Shown here piece after piece: positions 1 through 10,555 of a DNA stretch of 64,000 nt. The notes under the pieces were generated by a model, which was not told where the DNA came from, did not search any database, and saw only the letters and a program-made list of their open reading frames with translations. The position numbers and the translations under genes are program-made. Position 1 is the stretch's first letter. Every line of letters starts with the position of its first letter. Origin of the DNA: Shewanella glacialimarina (lineage in GTDB: Bacteria; Pseudomonadota; Gammaproteobacteria; Enterobacterales; Shewanellaceae); contig NZ_CP041216.1 in NCBI RefSeq assembly GCF_020511155.1, positions 310,001 through 374,000 on the forward strand, read 5' to 3'.

Positions 1-360
1 AGCCCTAAGGGTCGTCGTATCGAAGCACGTTTCCCTGATCCACATGCAAATCCATATTTAGGTTTTGCGGCATTATTGATGGCAGGTCTTGATGGTATAC
101 AAAACAAGATCCACCCTGGAGATGCCATGGACAAAGACTTGTATGACTTACCGCCTGAAGAAGCTGCTGAGATCCCACAAGTTGCGACTTCTTTAGAAAA
201 CGCGCTTGAAAACTTGAAAGCTGACCATGAGTTTTTAACTAAAGGTGGCGTATTCAGTGAAGATTTCATCCAGTCTTATATCACTTTGAAGACTGCAGAA
301 GCTGAGCGTGTAGCCCGTACTACTCATCCATTAGAGTTTGAAATGTACTACAGCCTATAA
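1..360 (+). CDS. glnA: Glutamine synthetase, C-terminal part (cut by window edge)
   Basis: The reading frame is open from base 1 and ends at TAA 358-360, so only the last 119 residues are present. The product would be the type I glutamine synthetase that condenses glutamate and ammonia to glutamine in the cytoplasm. Visible family features are the segment [20 protein letters not shown], part of the substrate-binding C-terminal domain, and the GS-I terminal region with [14 protein letters not shown] and the ending EFEMYYSL. The Tyr of the usual adenylylation loop lies upstream, outside the window. The promoter and any NtrC sites are also outside. A hairpin terminator follows directly. Confidence 0.97.
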   Translation, partial: SPKGRRIEARFPDPHANPYLGFAALLMAGLDGIQNKIHPGDAMDKDLYDLPPEEAAEIPQVATSLENALENLKADHEFLTKGGVFSEDFIQSYITLKTAEAERVARTTHPLEFEMYYSL

Positions 361-396
361 TATTAACGCGCTAACTTTGTTAGCGGTTAAGTGATA

Positions 397-429
397 AAAA
401 AAGCCTCGCATAGATTGCGGGGCTTTTTA
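397..429 (+). terminator. Rho-independent terminator after glnA
   Basis: AAAAGCCTCGCA and TGCGGGGCTTTT form a 12-bp stem with one G-U pair and a 5-nt loop, running into a T tract. It lies 37 bases after the glnA stop. Confidence 0.9.
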
Positions 430-430
430 T

Positions 431-1013
431 TAAGTTATTTTTACAATTATTTACAACCTTTCTCATTCTGTTTTAACTCATGCTTTGCGAATTTCTGTTT
501 TAAATTCAGCTAACTCGTGTGCGTTAGGATTATCCAGTTTTTTGTCATTAGTTATTGATATATATAAATAATTAAATCATATGACATTTGACTATAACTA
601 TTCAGCCAACACTTTGTTGATATCCTTTTGTTTATTGAATAACTTGTGAGCAAGTTATCAGTAATATCAATCATTTTGTGATCCAGCATTTGCAAGCTAG
701 CTGTTGCAATGGCGTTTTAGATCCGTAAACTTGCGCCGTATAAATGCCGAGCAATTACTCTAAAAGTGATTTTGGGTTAAAGGCAGATATAAATAACCTC
801 AACTTGGGTTAAGGGATGAATAAGCGGGATTTAAATAGATAAATTCAGATGTTTACTCTCAAACTTGAGCTTTGCGCTGGTAATAAGGCGAACTAACGCG
901 TCAACAGCTAGCCTATTGCAAGTAAATTCAACACAGTTAGCGGTGCAAAGAGCTGTTTGATATACATTTGTTATCCTGAGCTGAGGTTAAATACAATAAC
1001 TAAGAGAATGATA
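431..1013. other. AT-rich intergenic region upstream of fadL
   Basis: I see no credible gene in this stretch. It must carry the fadL promoter, but I cannot place it confidently. Visible small structures are a near-direct repeat TTGGGTTAAAGG / TTGGGTTAAGGG around 773 and 803, and a short inverted repeat CTCAAACTTGAG near 857, a possible but unproven regulator site. A 22-nt segment at about 967-988 recurs upstream of glpK. Confidence 0.5.
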
Positions 1014-2366
1014 ATGAAAAAAACAATAATCACTTTGGCAATATCAGCTATTGTCTTTGGCACGACTTCACAAGCTCAAGCTGCAGGTTTTCAGTTAGCA
1101 GAATATTCATCAACCGGCTTAGGACGTGCATTTGCAGGTGAAGCGGCAATGGCCGATAACGCGTCTGCGCAATCACGTAATCCGGCAATGTTAACGTATC
1201 TGACCGGGCGTCAACTGTCAGCAGGTGGCATTTATGTCATGCCTAATATTGATGTGACGGGTGACATTGCGATTACCTCTCCTTTATTGGGCGCTCAAGC
1301 TATGCATGTGCCAGCCAGTGCGCATGATGTAGCGGGTGACGCACTAGTGCCTAATTTCTATTATTCTAACCAGTTAACTGATCAATGGACCTGGGGATTA
1401 ACGGTAAATTCAAACTATGGACTAGCTACTGAAATCGATACTACACATGCTGCGGCAATTTTTGGTAATAAAACAGCGATTACCACTGTAGAGTTTAATC
1501 CTAATATTGCTTATAAAATCAATGAGCAATTTTCAGTCGGTGGCGGTCTACGCGTGGTTTATGGAGAAGGTAGTATCAGCGCAACTACGCCTGCTTGGGT
1601 GGGGGCGATTAAATCTAATCCGGCATTGCCTGCTGCAGTTGCTGCACGTTTACCTGATTCTGGTATGACTTTAAAAGCAATGGAAGGTGATGATATTAGT
1701 GTCGGCTGGAAAGCGGGTGCTAGCTGGCAGATAAACGCTGATCATCGTTTAGGGTTAGCTTATCATAGCGGCGTTGAACTTGAGTTAGATGGTCACGCGT
1801 CTGGCTTGCTTTATGATGGTGGTCAGGATATATCAATTGAAGGTTATCTTCCGATCGAGACGCCTGCATTTGCTGAATTAGCTTCTTATAACCAGCTTAC
1901 TGAAAAATTTGCGATGCATGCAAGTATCAATTGGACTCAATGGAGTGTATTTGATCAATTAGTGGCATATTTCCCTGGTGAGCAAAAGCCAGTTAGTGGC
2001 GTTGAATCTGACTTAGTAAAAGATGAAAACTTCAAGGATAATTGGCGTTATGCCCTTGGTGGTACTTACCAGCTTAATAATGATTGGTTGGTCCGTGCAG
2101 GCTTGGCATTAGATAAAACGGCTGTTGAAGATCAATATCGTACTACAACTATTCCAGATACTGACCGTTTATGGTTTAGTATGGGAGCAGGTTATCAAGC
2201 TAGCAAAAATCTTACCGTTGATTTTGCGGTAACCTATATTCGTATGTATGGTGATGCGCCGATTAATGAAGAGCAAAATCTGGCTGGATTGGCTTTAGTG
2301 AACTTTGATGGCGAAGCTAACGGTGACGTGTGGCTTGCGGGAGTTCAGTTAAGCTACAAAATGTAA
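1014..2366 (+). CDS. fadL: FadL-family outer-membrane long-chain fatty acid transporter
   Basis: The 450-residue product is an outer-membrane beta-barrel for uptake of long-chain fatty acids or similar hydrophobic compounds. A signal peptide (MKKTIITLAISAIVFGTTSQ, then AQA) is cut before AGFQLAEYSSTGLGRAFAGE. That mature N-terminus is the FadL hatch signature, followed by the conserved NPAML segment. The barrel ends in a C-terminal aromatic/hydrophobic strand (VQLSYKM). I chose ATG 1014 rather than the upstream ATG 957. It gives a proper signal peptide and follows the purine-rich TAAGAGA at 1001-1007. The gene is monocistronic, bounded by its own terminator. Substrate range is inferred from the family; the gene could belong to a FadL paralogue rather than the main fatty acid porin. 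Confidence 0.9.
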   Translation: MKKTIITLAISAIVFGTTSQAQAAGFQLAEYSSTGLGRAFAGEAAMADNASAQSRNPAMLTYLTGRQLSAGGIYVMPNIDVTGDIAITSPLLGAQAMHVPASAHDVAGDALVPNFYYSNQLTDQWTWGLTVNSNYGLATEIDTTHAAAIFGNKTAITTVEFNPNIAYKINEQFSVGGGLRVVYGEGSISATTPAWVGAIKSNPALPAAVAARLPDSGMTLKAMEGDDISVGWKAGASWQINADHRLGLAYHSGVELELDGHASGLLYDGGQDISIEGYLPIETPAFAELASYNQLTEKFAMHASINWTQWSVFDQLVAYFPGEQKPVSGVESDLVKDENFKDNWRYALGGTYQLNNDWLVRAGLALDKTAVEDQYRTTTIPDTDRLWFSMGAGYQASKNLTVDFAVTYIRMYGDAPINEEQNLAGLALVNFDGEANGDVWLAGVQLSYKM

Positions 2367-2392
2367 TCCGCATTTTTGAGCCGATTTTTAAT

Positions 2393-2416
2393 AGCCTCGC
2401 ATAGCGGGGCTTTTTT
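2393..2416 (+). terminator. Rho-independent terminator after fadL
   Basis: AGCCTCGC-ATA-GCGGGGCT with one G-U pair is followed by TTTTTT. It ends 15 bases before the next start codon, so it separates fadL from the small downstream gene. Confidence 0.88.
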
Positions 2417-2430
2417 GTGAGGATAAGGAA

Positions 2431-2865
2431 ATGGCAATGATTAAATTTATGATGGTCGCAATAGCCTTAGTTGCAGGCTTTTCTGTTCAAGCTAATGACA
2501 AAAGCCAACTAGTGAGCCAATTTGTAGAGGCATTTAATTTACGTGACCCAGAGTTAATGGGCCAAATGGTGACCAAAGAGGCATTGTGGTTTGATGTAAC
2601 ACGTGCAGGAATTAACAATCAAACAACCACAAGAGACGAGTTAGTCAAATCAATGAAAGAGTATTTTTCAGACTCTAGTCGAGCGCATTCTCGAGTGATT
2701 AAGTCGATTGACTCTGGTGATTTTGTCAGTACTGTTGAGCAGGTTTCTTGGCAAAAAGAGGGGGAGTGGACATCTAAATGTAGTATCGGTGTATATCTAT
2801 TTGAGCAACAAAAAATTGCAGCGGTGTGGTATTACAAAGCACATCAATGTGATGACCCTCAGTAA
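2431..2865 (+). CDS. Small secreted NTF2/SnoaL-like protein of unknown function
   Basis: The 144-residue product has an N-terminal signal peptide (MAMIKFMMVAIALVAGFSVQ, then A|ND), so it is probably periplasmic. The rest has the look of the NTF2/SnoaL-like fold: an opening helix with VSQFVEAFNLRDPELM, then VTKEALWFDV, and alternating beta segments ending in IAAVWYYKAHQCD. Two cysteines (in TSKCSIG and HQCDD) could form a disulphide. GAGG at 2419-2422 fits ATG 2431, while AAGGAA at 2425-2430 would fit ATG 2437, so the start could be two codons later. It lies 75 bp upstream of glpK on the same strand. The fold call is by pattern only and no catalytic role can be assigned. Confidence 0.75.
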   Translation: MAMIKFMMVAIALVAGFSVQANDKSQLVSQFVEAFNLRDPELMGQMVTKEALWFDVTRAGINNQTTTRDELVKSMKEYFSDSSRAHSRVIKSIDSGDFVSTVEQVSWQKEGEWTSKCSIGVYLFEQQKIAAVWYYKAHQCDDPQ

Positions 2866-2925
2866 GTCGTTGTCAGCGTTTATTATCCTGAGCTGAGATT
2901 GATAACTCATTAGTAATGTAAATGA

Positions 2926-4434
<1,509 letters not shown>

Positions 4435-4508
4435 ACCAATCCAGTAACAGATTCGGATATTGAATATAAGGTTGAGACAGCTTTTTAGTGTCTAAAGTAA
4501 ACCGTATT

Positions 4509-4523
4509 GGCGTCAATGACGCC
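4509..4523. repeat. Short perfect inverted repeat in convergent gap
   Basis: GGCGTC-AAT-GACGCC is a 6-bp perfect stem sitting immediately beside the stop codon of the minus-strand gene and 75 bp after glpK. Neither side has a T tract, so it is not a standard intrinsic terminator. It may act as a transcript-end hairpin. Confidence 0.4.
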
Positions 4524-4524
4524 G

Positions 4525-4827
4525 CTATACTTCAAGATCTATATGCTTGGTCTTATGTTTACTTTTAGGCTCACTTAAAGGCGCGTCATCATCAGTAATA
4601 TAGTCACCAGTGCCTAGTTCATATTCTACTTTCGATTTCTGCTTAGCTTGGGTATTGTGTACATGTTCGTTATGGGATGAGGGAAGTTCAGCCTGTGGCT
4701 CCTCATAGCTATCAGGTGCGACCTCACTCGAGGGAGTCGACGCACTTACACGATCGACAATGCGTCTGCGCTGAGTAATGAATTGTACGGGTTTGCTAAG
4801 CATGGCATATATGCTGTCTAAACTCAT
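4525..4827 (-). CDS. Small hydrophilic protein of unknown function
   Basis: I do not recognise this 100-residue protein. The start at 4827 (MSLDSIYAMLSKPVQ) is set by a strong ribosome-binding site, AAGGAGGC, 5 bases upstream; an in-frame ATG at 4860 has nothing comparable. Residues 1-26 could form an amphipathic helix ending in a basic patch (QRRRIVDR). The remainder looks disordered: rich in Ser, Pro, Glu, Asp and Lys, with an acidic block DYITDDDAPL followed by a Lys/His-rich tail (SKHKTKHIDL). There is no signal peptide or membrane segment. It is convergent with glpK and divergent from mraZ, with a long intergenic region before it. The good ribosome-binding site makes it likely to be real. 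Confidence 0.7.
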   Translation of the reverse strand: MSLDSIYAMLSKPVQFITQRRRIVDRVSASTPSSEVAPDSYEEPQAELPSSHNEHVHNTQAKQKSKVEYELGTGDYITDDDAPLSEPKSKHKTKHIDLEV

Positions 4828-5440
4828 GTTTGCCTCCTTGTCGTGTATGATCACTGACATCCCATGTGAGTAATATTAGGGCTATTGACTTCATTTATTT
4901 CAATGCCATCTTTTAGGCGCTGTTAACGTAAGATTGCATTACTATTTACCTTATATCGGCCTGTGTGGGCGATATTTTAATCAAATATTCAGTTATTCTG
5001 TAAAATGATCTAAAAAGATGCTACGCAGTGGTGTAGATCAAATCATCTTACCTTCATTACATTCTGCTAACCGAATGTCTGCTCAGTTCTCTTGCCATCA
5101 ATTATCAGCAACATAAATTGTATGCTTTTTATGCTTGATGACGATTTATTCACACCAGATGGATTAAGTTTAATTAAAAATTATATTTAATATGGCGTGT
5201 TGTTAAGGGTAAATCATACCGTTTAAAGGTGATTTAACCTATTAATCGTACGCTATAGTGTGATTTGTTAACATTAGGTGAGATAAAAGTTGCTGAAATA
5301 ACCGCCGATATGTATCTGGTTTTATTCATTAACTCATATTTTTCGTGGTTATTATTCGCTTTAGCTATTGTTTTTATTCCCCAGCTATAAATTCCCTGCT
5401 AACCCGCTTGGCGTCTGGATTTAATATATGTTCACATCCC
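4828..5440. other. Long AT-rich intergenic region before the dcw cluster
   Basis: About 600 bp without a believable gene separates the divergent orphan from mraZ. The segment is rich in A/T runs and short palindromes (for example around 5170-5190). I see no tRNA, no obvious small-RNA terminator and no phage-like sequence. It presumably carries the promoter of the minus-strand orphan at its left end. Confidence 0.5.
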
Positions 5441-5470
5441 TTGACAACACTTGTGTTGTATCCCTAAACT
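5441..5470 (+). promoter_or_regulatory. Probable main promoter of the mraZ/dcw operon
   Basis: TTGACA (5441-5446) and TAAACT (5465-5470) are separated by 18 bp and lie about 65 bp upstream of the mraZ start. The spacer contains a 7-bp-arm inverted repeat, ACAACACTTGTGTTGT (5444-5459), which overlaps the -35 box and could bind a dimeric regulator. Confidence 0.6.
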
Positions 5471-5478
5471 TAGCATTT

Positions 5479-5503
5479 GTGGGAAGAAGTGGATCATTGT
5501 GGA
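5479..5503 (+). promoter_or_regulatory. MraZ-type operator: three GTGGR boxes at 10-bp spacing
   Basis: GTGGG (5479), GTGGA (5489) and GTGGA (5499) recur at exactly 10 bp, one helical turn. MraZ is known to bind TGGGN-type direct repeats with 5-nt spacers in front of its own gene. The array sits just after the predicted transcription start and ends 30 bases before the mraZ start codon, consistent with autorepression of the whole cluster. Confidence 0.75.
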
Positions 5504-5533
5504 TCAAATTAAAACAACAAGGACTTTCTAAAC

Positions 5534-5992
5534 GTGTTTCGAGGTGCAAGTGCAATCAATATGGACGCAAAAGGACGGATCGCTATGCCAGCGAGATTCC
5601 GCGATGCGTTACGTAATGGGCACGATGGCATGCTTGTATTGACCGTTGATATTAACTCTCCTTGCTTGCTGATTTATCCCTTACATGAGTGGGAACTCAT
5701 GGAAACCAAATTGTTACTACTTTCTGACATTGACCCCACAGAGCGCTCGTTGAAACGCAAGTTATTGGGATATGCCCAAGAATGTGAACTAGACAGCCAT
5801 GGCCGCATTGTTGTGCCGCCAATACTCAGAAGCTTTGCTAATTTGGATAAAAAAACCATGTTAGTTGGCTTATTAAATAAATTTGAATTATGGGAAGAAG
5901 GGGCTTGGCAGCTGCAAATGGAGCAAAACCATGAGCTGATCAGCAACCAGAATTTGGCCAGCCATCCAAGGTTGAGCCAATTTACCCTGTAA
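5534..5992 (+). CDS. mraZ: Transcriptional regulator MraZ
   Basis: MraZ is a dodecameric-ring DNA-binding protein with two SpoVT/AbrB-like halves that regulates the dcw cluster. At 152 residues it is the same size as the E. coli protein. It opens with MFRGASAINMDAKGRIAMPA, the first AbrB-like hairpin, and repeats the motif as CELDSHGRIVVPPILR in the second half. The start is GTG 5534, preceded by AAGGA at about 5519. It is the first gene of the cluster, 21 bp before rsmH, and the GTGG array in front of it is its likely own operator. Confidence 0.96.
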   Translation: MFRGASAINMDAKGRIAMPARFRDALRNGHDGMLVLTVDINSPCLLIYPLHEWELMETKLLLLSDIDPTERSLKRKLLGYAQECELDSHGRIVVPPILRSFANLDKKTMLVGLLNKFELWEEGAWQLQMEQNHELISNQNLASHPRLSQFTL

Positions 5993-6013
5993 TGTGATGA
6001 AAAGAAGACCCAA

Positions 6014-6955
6014 ATGAGTCAAGAGTTTGCTCACTTAAGCGTGTTATTAAAAGAGACTGTAGAGGGTCTTAATATTGATCCTAATGGCATCTATATCGAT
6101 GGCACATTTGGTCGTGGCGGACACTCACGACATGTACTGAGTCACTTAGGTCCTAATGGACGTTTAATTGCCATTGACCGAGACCCGCAAGCAATTGAAG
6201 CTGCTAAAGCGTTTGCTGACGATCCTCGCTTTCAAATTGTCCACGGTGGATTTGGTCAGATGGCCGATTACATTGAAGACTTAGGGCTAGTTGGCAAGAT
6301 TAATGGTGTACTACTGGATTTAGGCGTGTCATCGCCACAACTTGATGATGCTGATCGTGGTTTTAGTTTTTTACGCGACGGTCCATTAGATATGCGCATG
6401 GACAATAGCAAGGGCGAAACGGCAGCGCAATGGATTGCCCGCGCTGAAATTGAAGATATGGCGTGGGTATTTAAAACCTACGGCGAAGAAAAAAACTCTC
6501 GCCACATTGCCCGTTGCATTGTTGCTGACAGGGACGAAAAACCCTTTTTACGTACCAAAGATTTAGCTGAATTGATTGCACGTATCACTAAAAATAAAGA
6601 ACGTAACAAGCATCCTGCAACACGTGTGTTTCAAGCAATTCGTATTTATATTAATAGTGAGTTAGAGCAAATTGACCAGGCACTTGAAGGTTCTCTAAAA
6701 GTGTTAGCGCCCGAGGGACGCTTATCAGTAATTAGCTTTCACTCATTAGAAGATCGCATGGTGAAACGTTTTATTCGTCGTCACAGTCAAGGTGAAAGTG
6801 TGCCGTATGGTTTACCTATCACTGAAGATCAAATAAATAAGTCGCGCAAACTGAAGCCAATGAGTAAAGCATTAAAACCATCGGATGAAGAGATTGAACA
6901 AAACCCTCGCTCACGCAGCTCAGTGCTACGTGTAGCTGAGCGTTTACCGTATTAA
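6014..6955 (+). CDS. rsmH: 16S rRNA (cytosine-1402-N4)-methyltransferase
   Basis: RsmH (MraW) methylates N4 of C1402 in the decoding centre of 16S rRNA using S-adenosylmethionine. The 313-residue length is normal. It shows the N-terminal [13 protein letters not shown], the SAM-binding loop [14 protein letters not shown], the acidic follow-up [10 protein letters not shown], and the family block [20 protein letters not shown]. The C-terminal [14 protein letters not shown] is also typical. Second in the dcw operon, it is followed after 11 bp by ftsL. Confidence 0.98.
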   Translation: MSQEFAHLSVLLKETVEGLNIDPNGIYIDGTFGRGGHSRHVLSHLGPNGRLIAIDRDPQAIEAAKAFADDPRFQIVHGGFGQMADYIEDLGLVGKINGVLLDLGVSSPQLDDADRGFSFLRDGPLDMRMDNSKGETAAQWIARAEIEDMAWVFKTYGEEKNSRHIARCIVADRDEKPFLRTKDLAELIARITKNKERNKHPATRVFQAIRIYINSELEQIDQALEGSLKVLAPEGRLSVISFHSLEDRMVKRFIRRHSQGESVPYGLPITEDQINKSRKLKPMSKALKPSDEEIEQNPRSRSSVLRVAERLPY

Positions 6956-6966
6956 GGTAGAAGATT

Positions 6967-7281
6967 TTGAGCCAGCCTTCACTTAATCTTCCCCGTATCG
7001 TTTTACAAGATATATGGCACCATAAATGGGTGGTGCTGGCGACGATTATCGTGATGATAAATGCAGTAGCCGTGGTCTATACCAGCCATGTGAGTCGCAA
7101 GCTGACATCACAATGGGACGAATTATTACAAGAACAAGATCGTCTTGATATTGAGTGGCGAAATTTATTGTTAGAAGAGCAGTCGCAGTCGGAACACAGT
7201 CGTGTCACCCGCATTGCGACAAAAGACTTAAACATGTCTAGACCACTTCCCAAAGAAGAAGTGGTGATACGGGCACAGTGA
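6967..7281 (+). CDS. ftsL: Cell division protein FtsL
   Basis: FtsL is a bitopic inner-membrane divisome protein that pairs with FtsB and FtsQ. The 104 residues start with a short cytoplasmic tail, then one membrane segment (WVVLATIIVMINAVAVVYTS, about residues 20-39). A periplasmic coiled coil follows (LTSQWDELLQEQDRLDIEWR). The start is TTG 6967, preceded by AAGGTAGAAG. Its TGA overlaps the GTG of ftsI (GTGA at 7278-7281), which suggests coupled translation. Sequence is weakly conserved in this family, so the call leans on size, topology and position. Confidence 0.93.
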   Translation: MSQPSLNLPRIVLQDIWHHKWVVLATIIVMINAVAVVYTSHVSRKLTSQWDELLQEQDRLDIEWRNLLLEEQSQSEHSRVTRIATKDLNMSRPLPKEEVVIRAQ

Positions 7282-9029
7282 GCATAGGGAATATGTCCAG
7301 ACAAGCAAAGCGTAAACAAAATCCTGAACTGATCCCATGGCGTCTATACGTTGTGGTGGGATTTGTCATGCTGCTATTTGTCAGTTTAATTGCTCGTGCA
7401 GCCTACATTCAAATTATTGAACCGGATAAACTGCGTCACGAAAGTGATATGCGTACGCTACGAACGACCAGTAACCAGGTACAAAGAGGCTTAATTACCG
7501 ACCGACATGGCGATATGCTTGCCGTCAGCGTACCTGTACGAGCGGTATGGGCCGACCCTAAACATGCATACGATCAAAAAGCCTTTGCTGATATGCGCCG
7601 TTGGCAAGCATTAGCCGATGTACTGCAAGAGCCTGTGGATAAATTGGTTGAGAAAGTTAAGCGCGATCCAAAGAAACGATTTGTCTATCTAAAGCGTCAA
7701 GTTACCCCTGCGGTTGCTGATTATATTGAGCAATTAAAAATTGGCGGTATCTACTTAAAATCTGAATCACGTCGCTACTATCCAGCCGGAGAAATTGCTG
7801 CTCAGTTAATTGGTATCACCAATATTGATGATGTTGGCATTGAGGGTATTGAAAATACCTATAACACCTGGTTAACCGGGACACCCTCAAAGCAAAAAGT
7901 ACGTAAATCTCGTGACGGTAGCGTAGTTGAACGTCTTGATATGGTGCAAGAGGGTGAAAACTCTAACGACATCGTCTTGAGTATTGATCAACGCATTCAA
8001 CAATTGGCTTATCGAGAATTAAAGCGGGCTACTGAAACCTATCAAGCTACTTCAGGTTCTGTGGTGGTGATTGATGTGCTTACTGGCGAAGTGCTAGCTA
8101 TGGTCAATACGCCATCATATAACCCCAATGCTCGCGATAATTTGCAAGCACACCGAATGCGTAATCGCGCATTAACAGATACTTTTGAACCTGGATCTAC
8201 CGTTAAACCCTTTGTAGTGGCGGCGGCTTTAGAGGCTGGAACCGTAAAGTCTGATGATCTAATTTCAACATCGCCAGGTTGGATGCGGATCGGCGGTCGT
8301 CAGGTACGTGATTCAAATAACTATGGCGACATGTCGCTGGCAAAAATACTGGTCAAATCATCTAACGTAGGTATCAGTAAACTCGCCTTGTCTATGCCAG
8401 TTCAACAATTGCTTGGTACTTATCAATCTATGGGACTTGGCAATTATTCAGGTATTAACTTAACGGGTGAAAGTGCAGGATTAATTCATGATCGCCGCCG
8501 CTGGTCTGATTTTGAACGCGCGACGCTATCGTTTGGTTATGGTTTTACTGCCACACCGCTTCAACTTGCTCGCATGTATGCCACCTTAGGCAGTGGTGGC
8601 GTATTGTTTCCGGTATCTATTTTAAAGTTGAAAGAGCCACCTAAAGGTCAGCAAGTATTATCTGAGCAAGTCGCTAAAGATGTAATGCAAATGTTGGTCG
8701 GCGTGACTGAAACCGGTGGCACAGCGACTAAAGCCCATATTGATGGTTATCCTATAGCGGGTAAGACTGGTACCAGTCGTAAGGCGGTAGCGGGAGGCTA
8801 TGGTGATGATTATGTAGCAATATTTGCCGGTGTAGCGCCTGTGCATACCCCAAGATTGGCTATATCTGTGGTCATAAATGAACCCAAAGGTGATAAGTAT
8901 TATGGCGGCGATGTCGCCGGCCCTGCTTTTGCCAAGATAATGTCCGGTGCCCTGCAAATGCTCAATGTCGAACCTATTTCTGAACGCGATGTGATAAAGC
9001 TTGCTGCTGCGCCAAGGAGCGCGGGATGA
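7278..9029 (+). CDS. ftsI: Septal peptidoglycan transpeptidase FtsI (PBP3)
   Basis: FtsI crosslinks septal peptidoglycan together with FtsW. It has a short cytoplasmic tail, one membrane anchor ([20 protein letters not shown]), the pedestal module ([15 protein letters not shown]) and a penicillin-binding transpeptidase domain. All three active-site motifs are present: STVK (Ser near residue 310), SSN (near 361) and KTG (near 496). At 583 residues it matches the family. I kept GTG 7278, which overlaps the ftsL stop, but ATG 7293 ([10 protein letters not shown]) is a credible alternative. Its end overlaps murE by 4 bases. Confidence 0.97.
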   Translation: MSIGNMSRQAKRKQNPELIPWRLYVVVGFVMLLFVSLIARAAYIQIIEPDKLRHESDMRTLRTTSNQVQRGLITDRHGDMLAVSVPVRAVWADPKHAYDQKAFADMRRWQALADVLQEPVDKLVEKVKRDPKKRFVYLKRQVTPAVADYIEQLKIGGIYLKSESRRYYPAGEIAAQLIGITNIDDVGIEGIENTYNTWLTGTPSKQKVRKSRDGSVVERLDMVQEGENSNDIVLSIDQRIQQLAYRELKRATETYQATSGSVVVIDVLTGEVLAMVNTPSYNPNARDNLQAHRMRNRALTDTFEPGSTVKPFVVAAALEAGTVKSDDLISTSPGWMRIGGRQVRDSNNYGDMSLAKILVKSSNVGISKLALSMPVQQLLGTYQSMGLGNYSGINLTGESAGLIHDRRRWSDFERATLSFGYGFTATPLQLARMYATLGSGGVLFPVSILKLKEPPKGQQVLSEQVAKDVMQMLVGVTETGGTATKAHIDGYPIAGKTGTSRKAVAGGYGDDYVAIFAGVAPVHTPRLAISVVINEPKGDKYYGGDVAGPAFAKIMSGALQMLNVEPISERDVIKLAAAPRSAG

Positions 9030-10555
9030 TGTTACTCAAAGATTTACTCGCGCCCTGGTTTCATTATGCCGGGGCTGAAACTTTTTATAGCTTAACCTTA
9101 GATAGTCGTCAGATTGATGCTGGCAAAGTATTTGTTGCCTTGCCTGGTTATCAAGTTGATGGGCGAAAATATATTAACGCTGCGATTGAAAACGGCGCAG
9201 TAGCGGTACTTGCGCACACTGACGATCCCGCTCAACATGAACAAGTCGAGTTGATTAATAGCGTTCCTATTATTCATTTCTGCCAATTGACAAGACAGCT
9301 TTCAGCTGTGGCAGCTCAATACTATACCGTGTCAAACAAGCTTAAAGTAATAGGCATTACCGGCACGAATGGGAAAACCTCTGTCAGCCAGATTATTGCA
9401 CAAATAGTGACTTTATTAGGTCAAAAAGCGGCTGTAATGGGGACCTTAGGCAATGGATTATGGGGTGAGCTCGTTGACAGTGGTAATACCACAGCTGATG
9501 CGATTACCGTGATGCAGCAATTATCTGGTTTTGAACAGCAGGGCGCGAACGTGTGTGCCATGGAAGTATCAAGCCATGGTTTAGTGCAAGGACGGATTGA
9601 AGCTGTGCCATTCAATACCGCAGTATTTACCAATTTAAGTCGCGATCATCTTGATTATCATGGTGATATGGACGCCTATGCCGCAGCTAAAAAACGTCTA
9701 TTCCAATTTGGGTCATTATCAAGCGGGGCGATTAACCTAGATGATGCAGTCGGTGCAAAGTGGTTAGGCGAATTCCAAAAAAATGAGCTAGCGCTCACGC
9801 ATTCGTTCAATAGCAACTCTACAACGTTAAAATTACAGTCTTTTAGTTTGAACAATGTTAGAGCTGATTTTTACTGCCAAGATACTGTGTTTAATGACCA
9901 AGGCGTTACTGCAATATTGGTTTATCCTTCAGCCGATGGCAGCGATAAACTCAGTGCAAAGTTAATCTCACCATTACTTGGGCATTTTAATCTTGCTAAT
10001 GTATTAGCCGCTATTTCAGCTTTATCATTACAGGGTATTGAAATGGCCGACATACTTAATGTGTTACCGCAAATTAAACCCGTTGCAGGTCGAATGGAGC
10101 GTTTTGCGTGTGATGGTAAAGCAACATTAGTGGTTGATTATGCCCATACTCCAGACGCTATCGAGCAAGCTTTAAAAGCACTGCGCGTTCATTGTGCAGG
10201 CCAATTGTGGTGTGTTTTTGGCTGTGGTGGCGATCGTGATAAAGGCAAGCGTCCTTTAATGGCGCAGGCCGCAGAACAATTTGCTGATCGCGTTATGGTT
10301 ACCAGCGACAATGCGCGTAGTGAAAATCCTCAAAATATTATTGACGATGTATTAGCGGGGTTAGCTTCACCAGAACAAGCACTGTCTAATATCGACCGGA
10401 TCAGCGCAATCAAGCAAGTTGTGGCGCAAGCGAAACCGCATGACATTATTTTATTGGCGGGCAAAGGTCATGAAACTTATCAAGAAGTGGCAGGAAAACG
10501 ATTGAATTATGATGAACGCGCATTGGCCATGCAGTTAATGGAGGCTTCAATATGA
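9026..10555 (+). CDS. murE: UDP-MurNAc-L-Ala-D-Glu:meso-diaminopimelate ligase
   Basis: MurE adds meso-diaminopimelate to the growing peptidoglycan peptide stem in the cytoplasm. The 509 residues contain the Mur ligase P-loop [13 protein letters not shown], the carbamylated-lysine region, and the C-terminal domain with [15 protein letters not shown] and [15 protein letters not shown]. The DAP-recognition motif, DNPR in E. coli, reads DNAR here (SDNARSENP). It keeps the Asp, Asn and Arg, so DAP specificity is still expected. The start ATG overlaps the ftsI stop (ATGATG at 9026), and the last bases overlap murF (ATGA). Confidence 0.97.
   Translation: MMLLKDLLAPWFHYAGAETFYSLTLDSRQIDAGKVFVALPGYQVDGRKYINAAIENGAVAVLAHTDDPAQHEQVELINSVPIIHFCQLTRQLSAVAAQYYTVSNKLKVIGITGTNGKTSVSQIIAQIVTLLGQKAAVMGTLGNGLWGELVDSGNTTADAITVMQQLSGFEQQGANVCAMEVSSHGLVQGRIEAVPFNTAVFTNLSRDHLDYHGDMDAYAAAKKRLFQFGSLSSGAINLDDAVGAKWLGEFQKNELALTHSFNSNSTTLKLQSFSLNNVRADFYCQDTVFNDQGVTAILVYPSADGSDKLSAKLISPLLGHFNLANVLAAISALSLQGIEMADILNVLPQIKPVAGRMERFACDGKATLVVDYAHTPDAIEQALKALRVHCAGQLWCVFGCGGDRDKGKRPLMAQAAEQFADRVMVTSDNARSENPQNIIDDVLAGLASPEQALSNIDRISAIKQVVAQAKPHDIILLAGKGHETYQEVAGKRLNYDERALAMQLMEASI

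Noticed and set aside
2708..2896. Second open frame overlapping the small secreted gene
   Set aside because: It is a shifted frame within the NTF2-like gene, with no start signal or motif.
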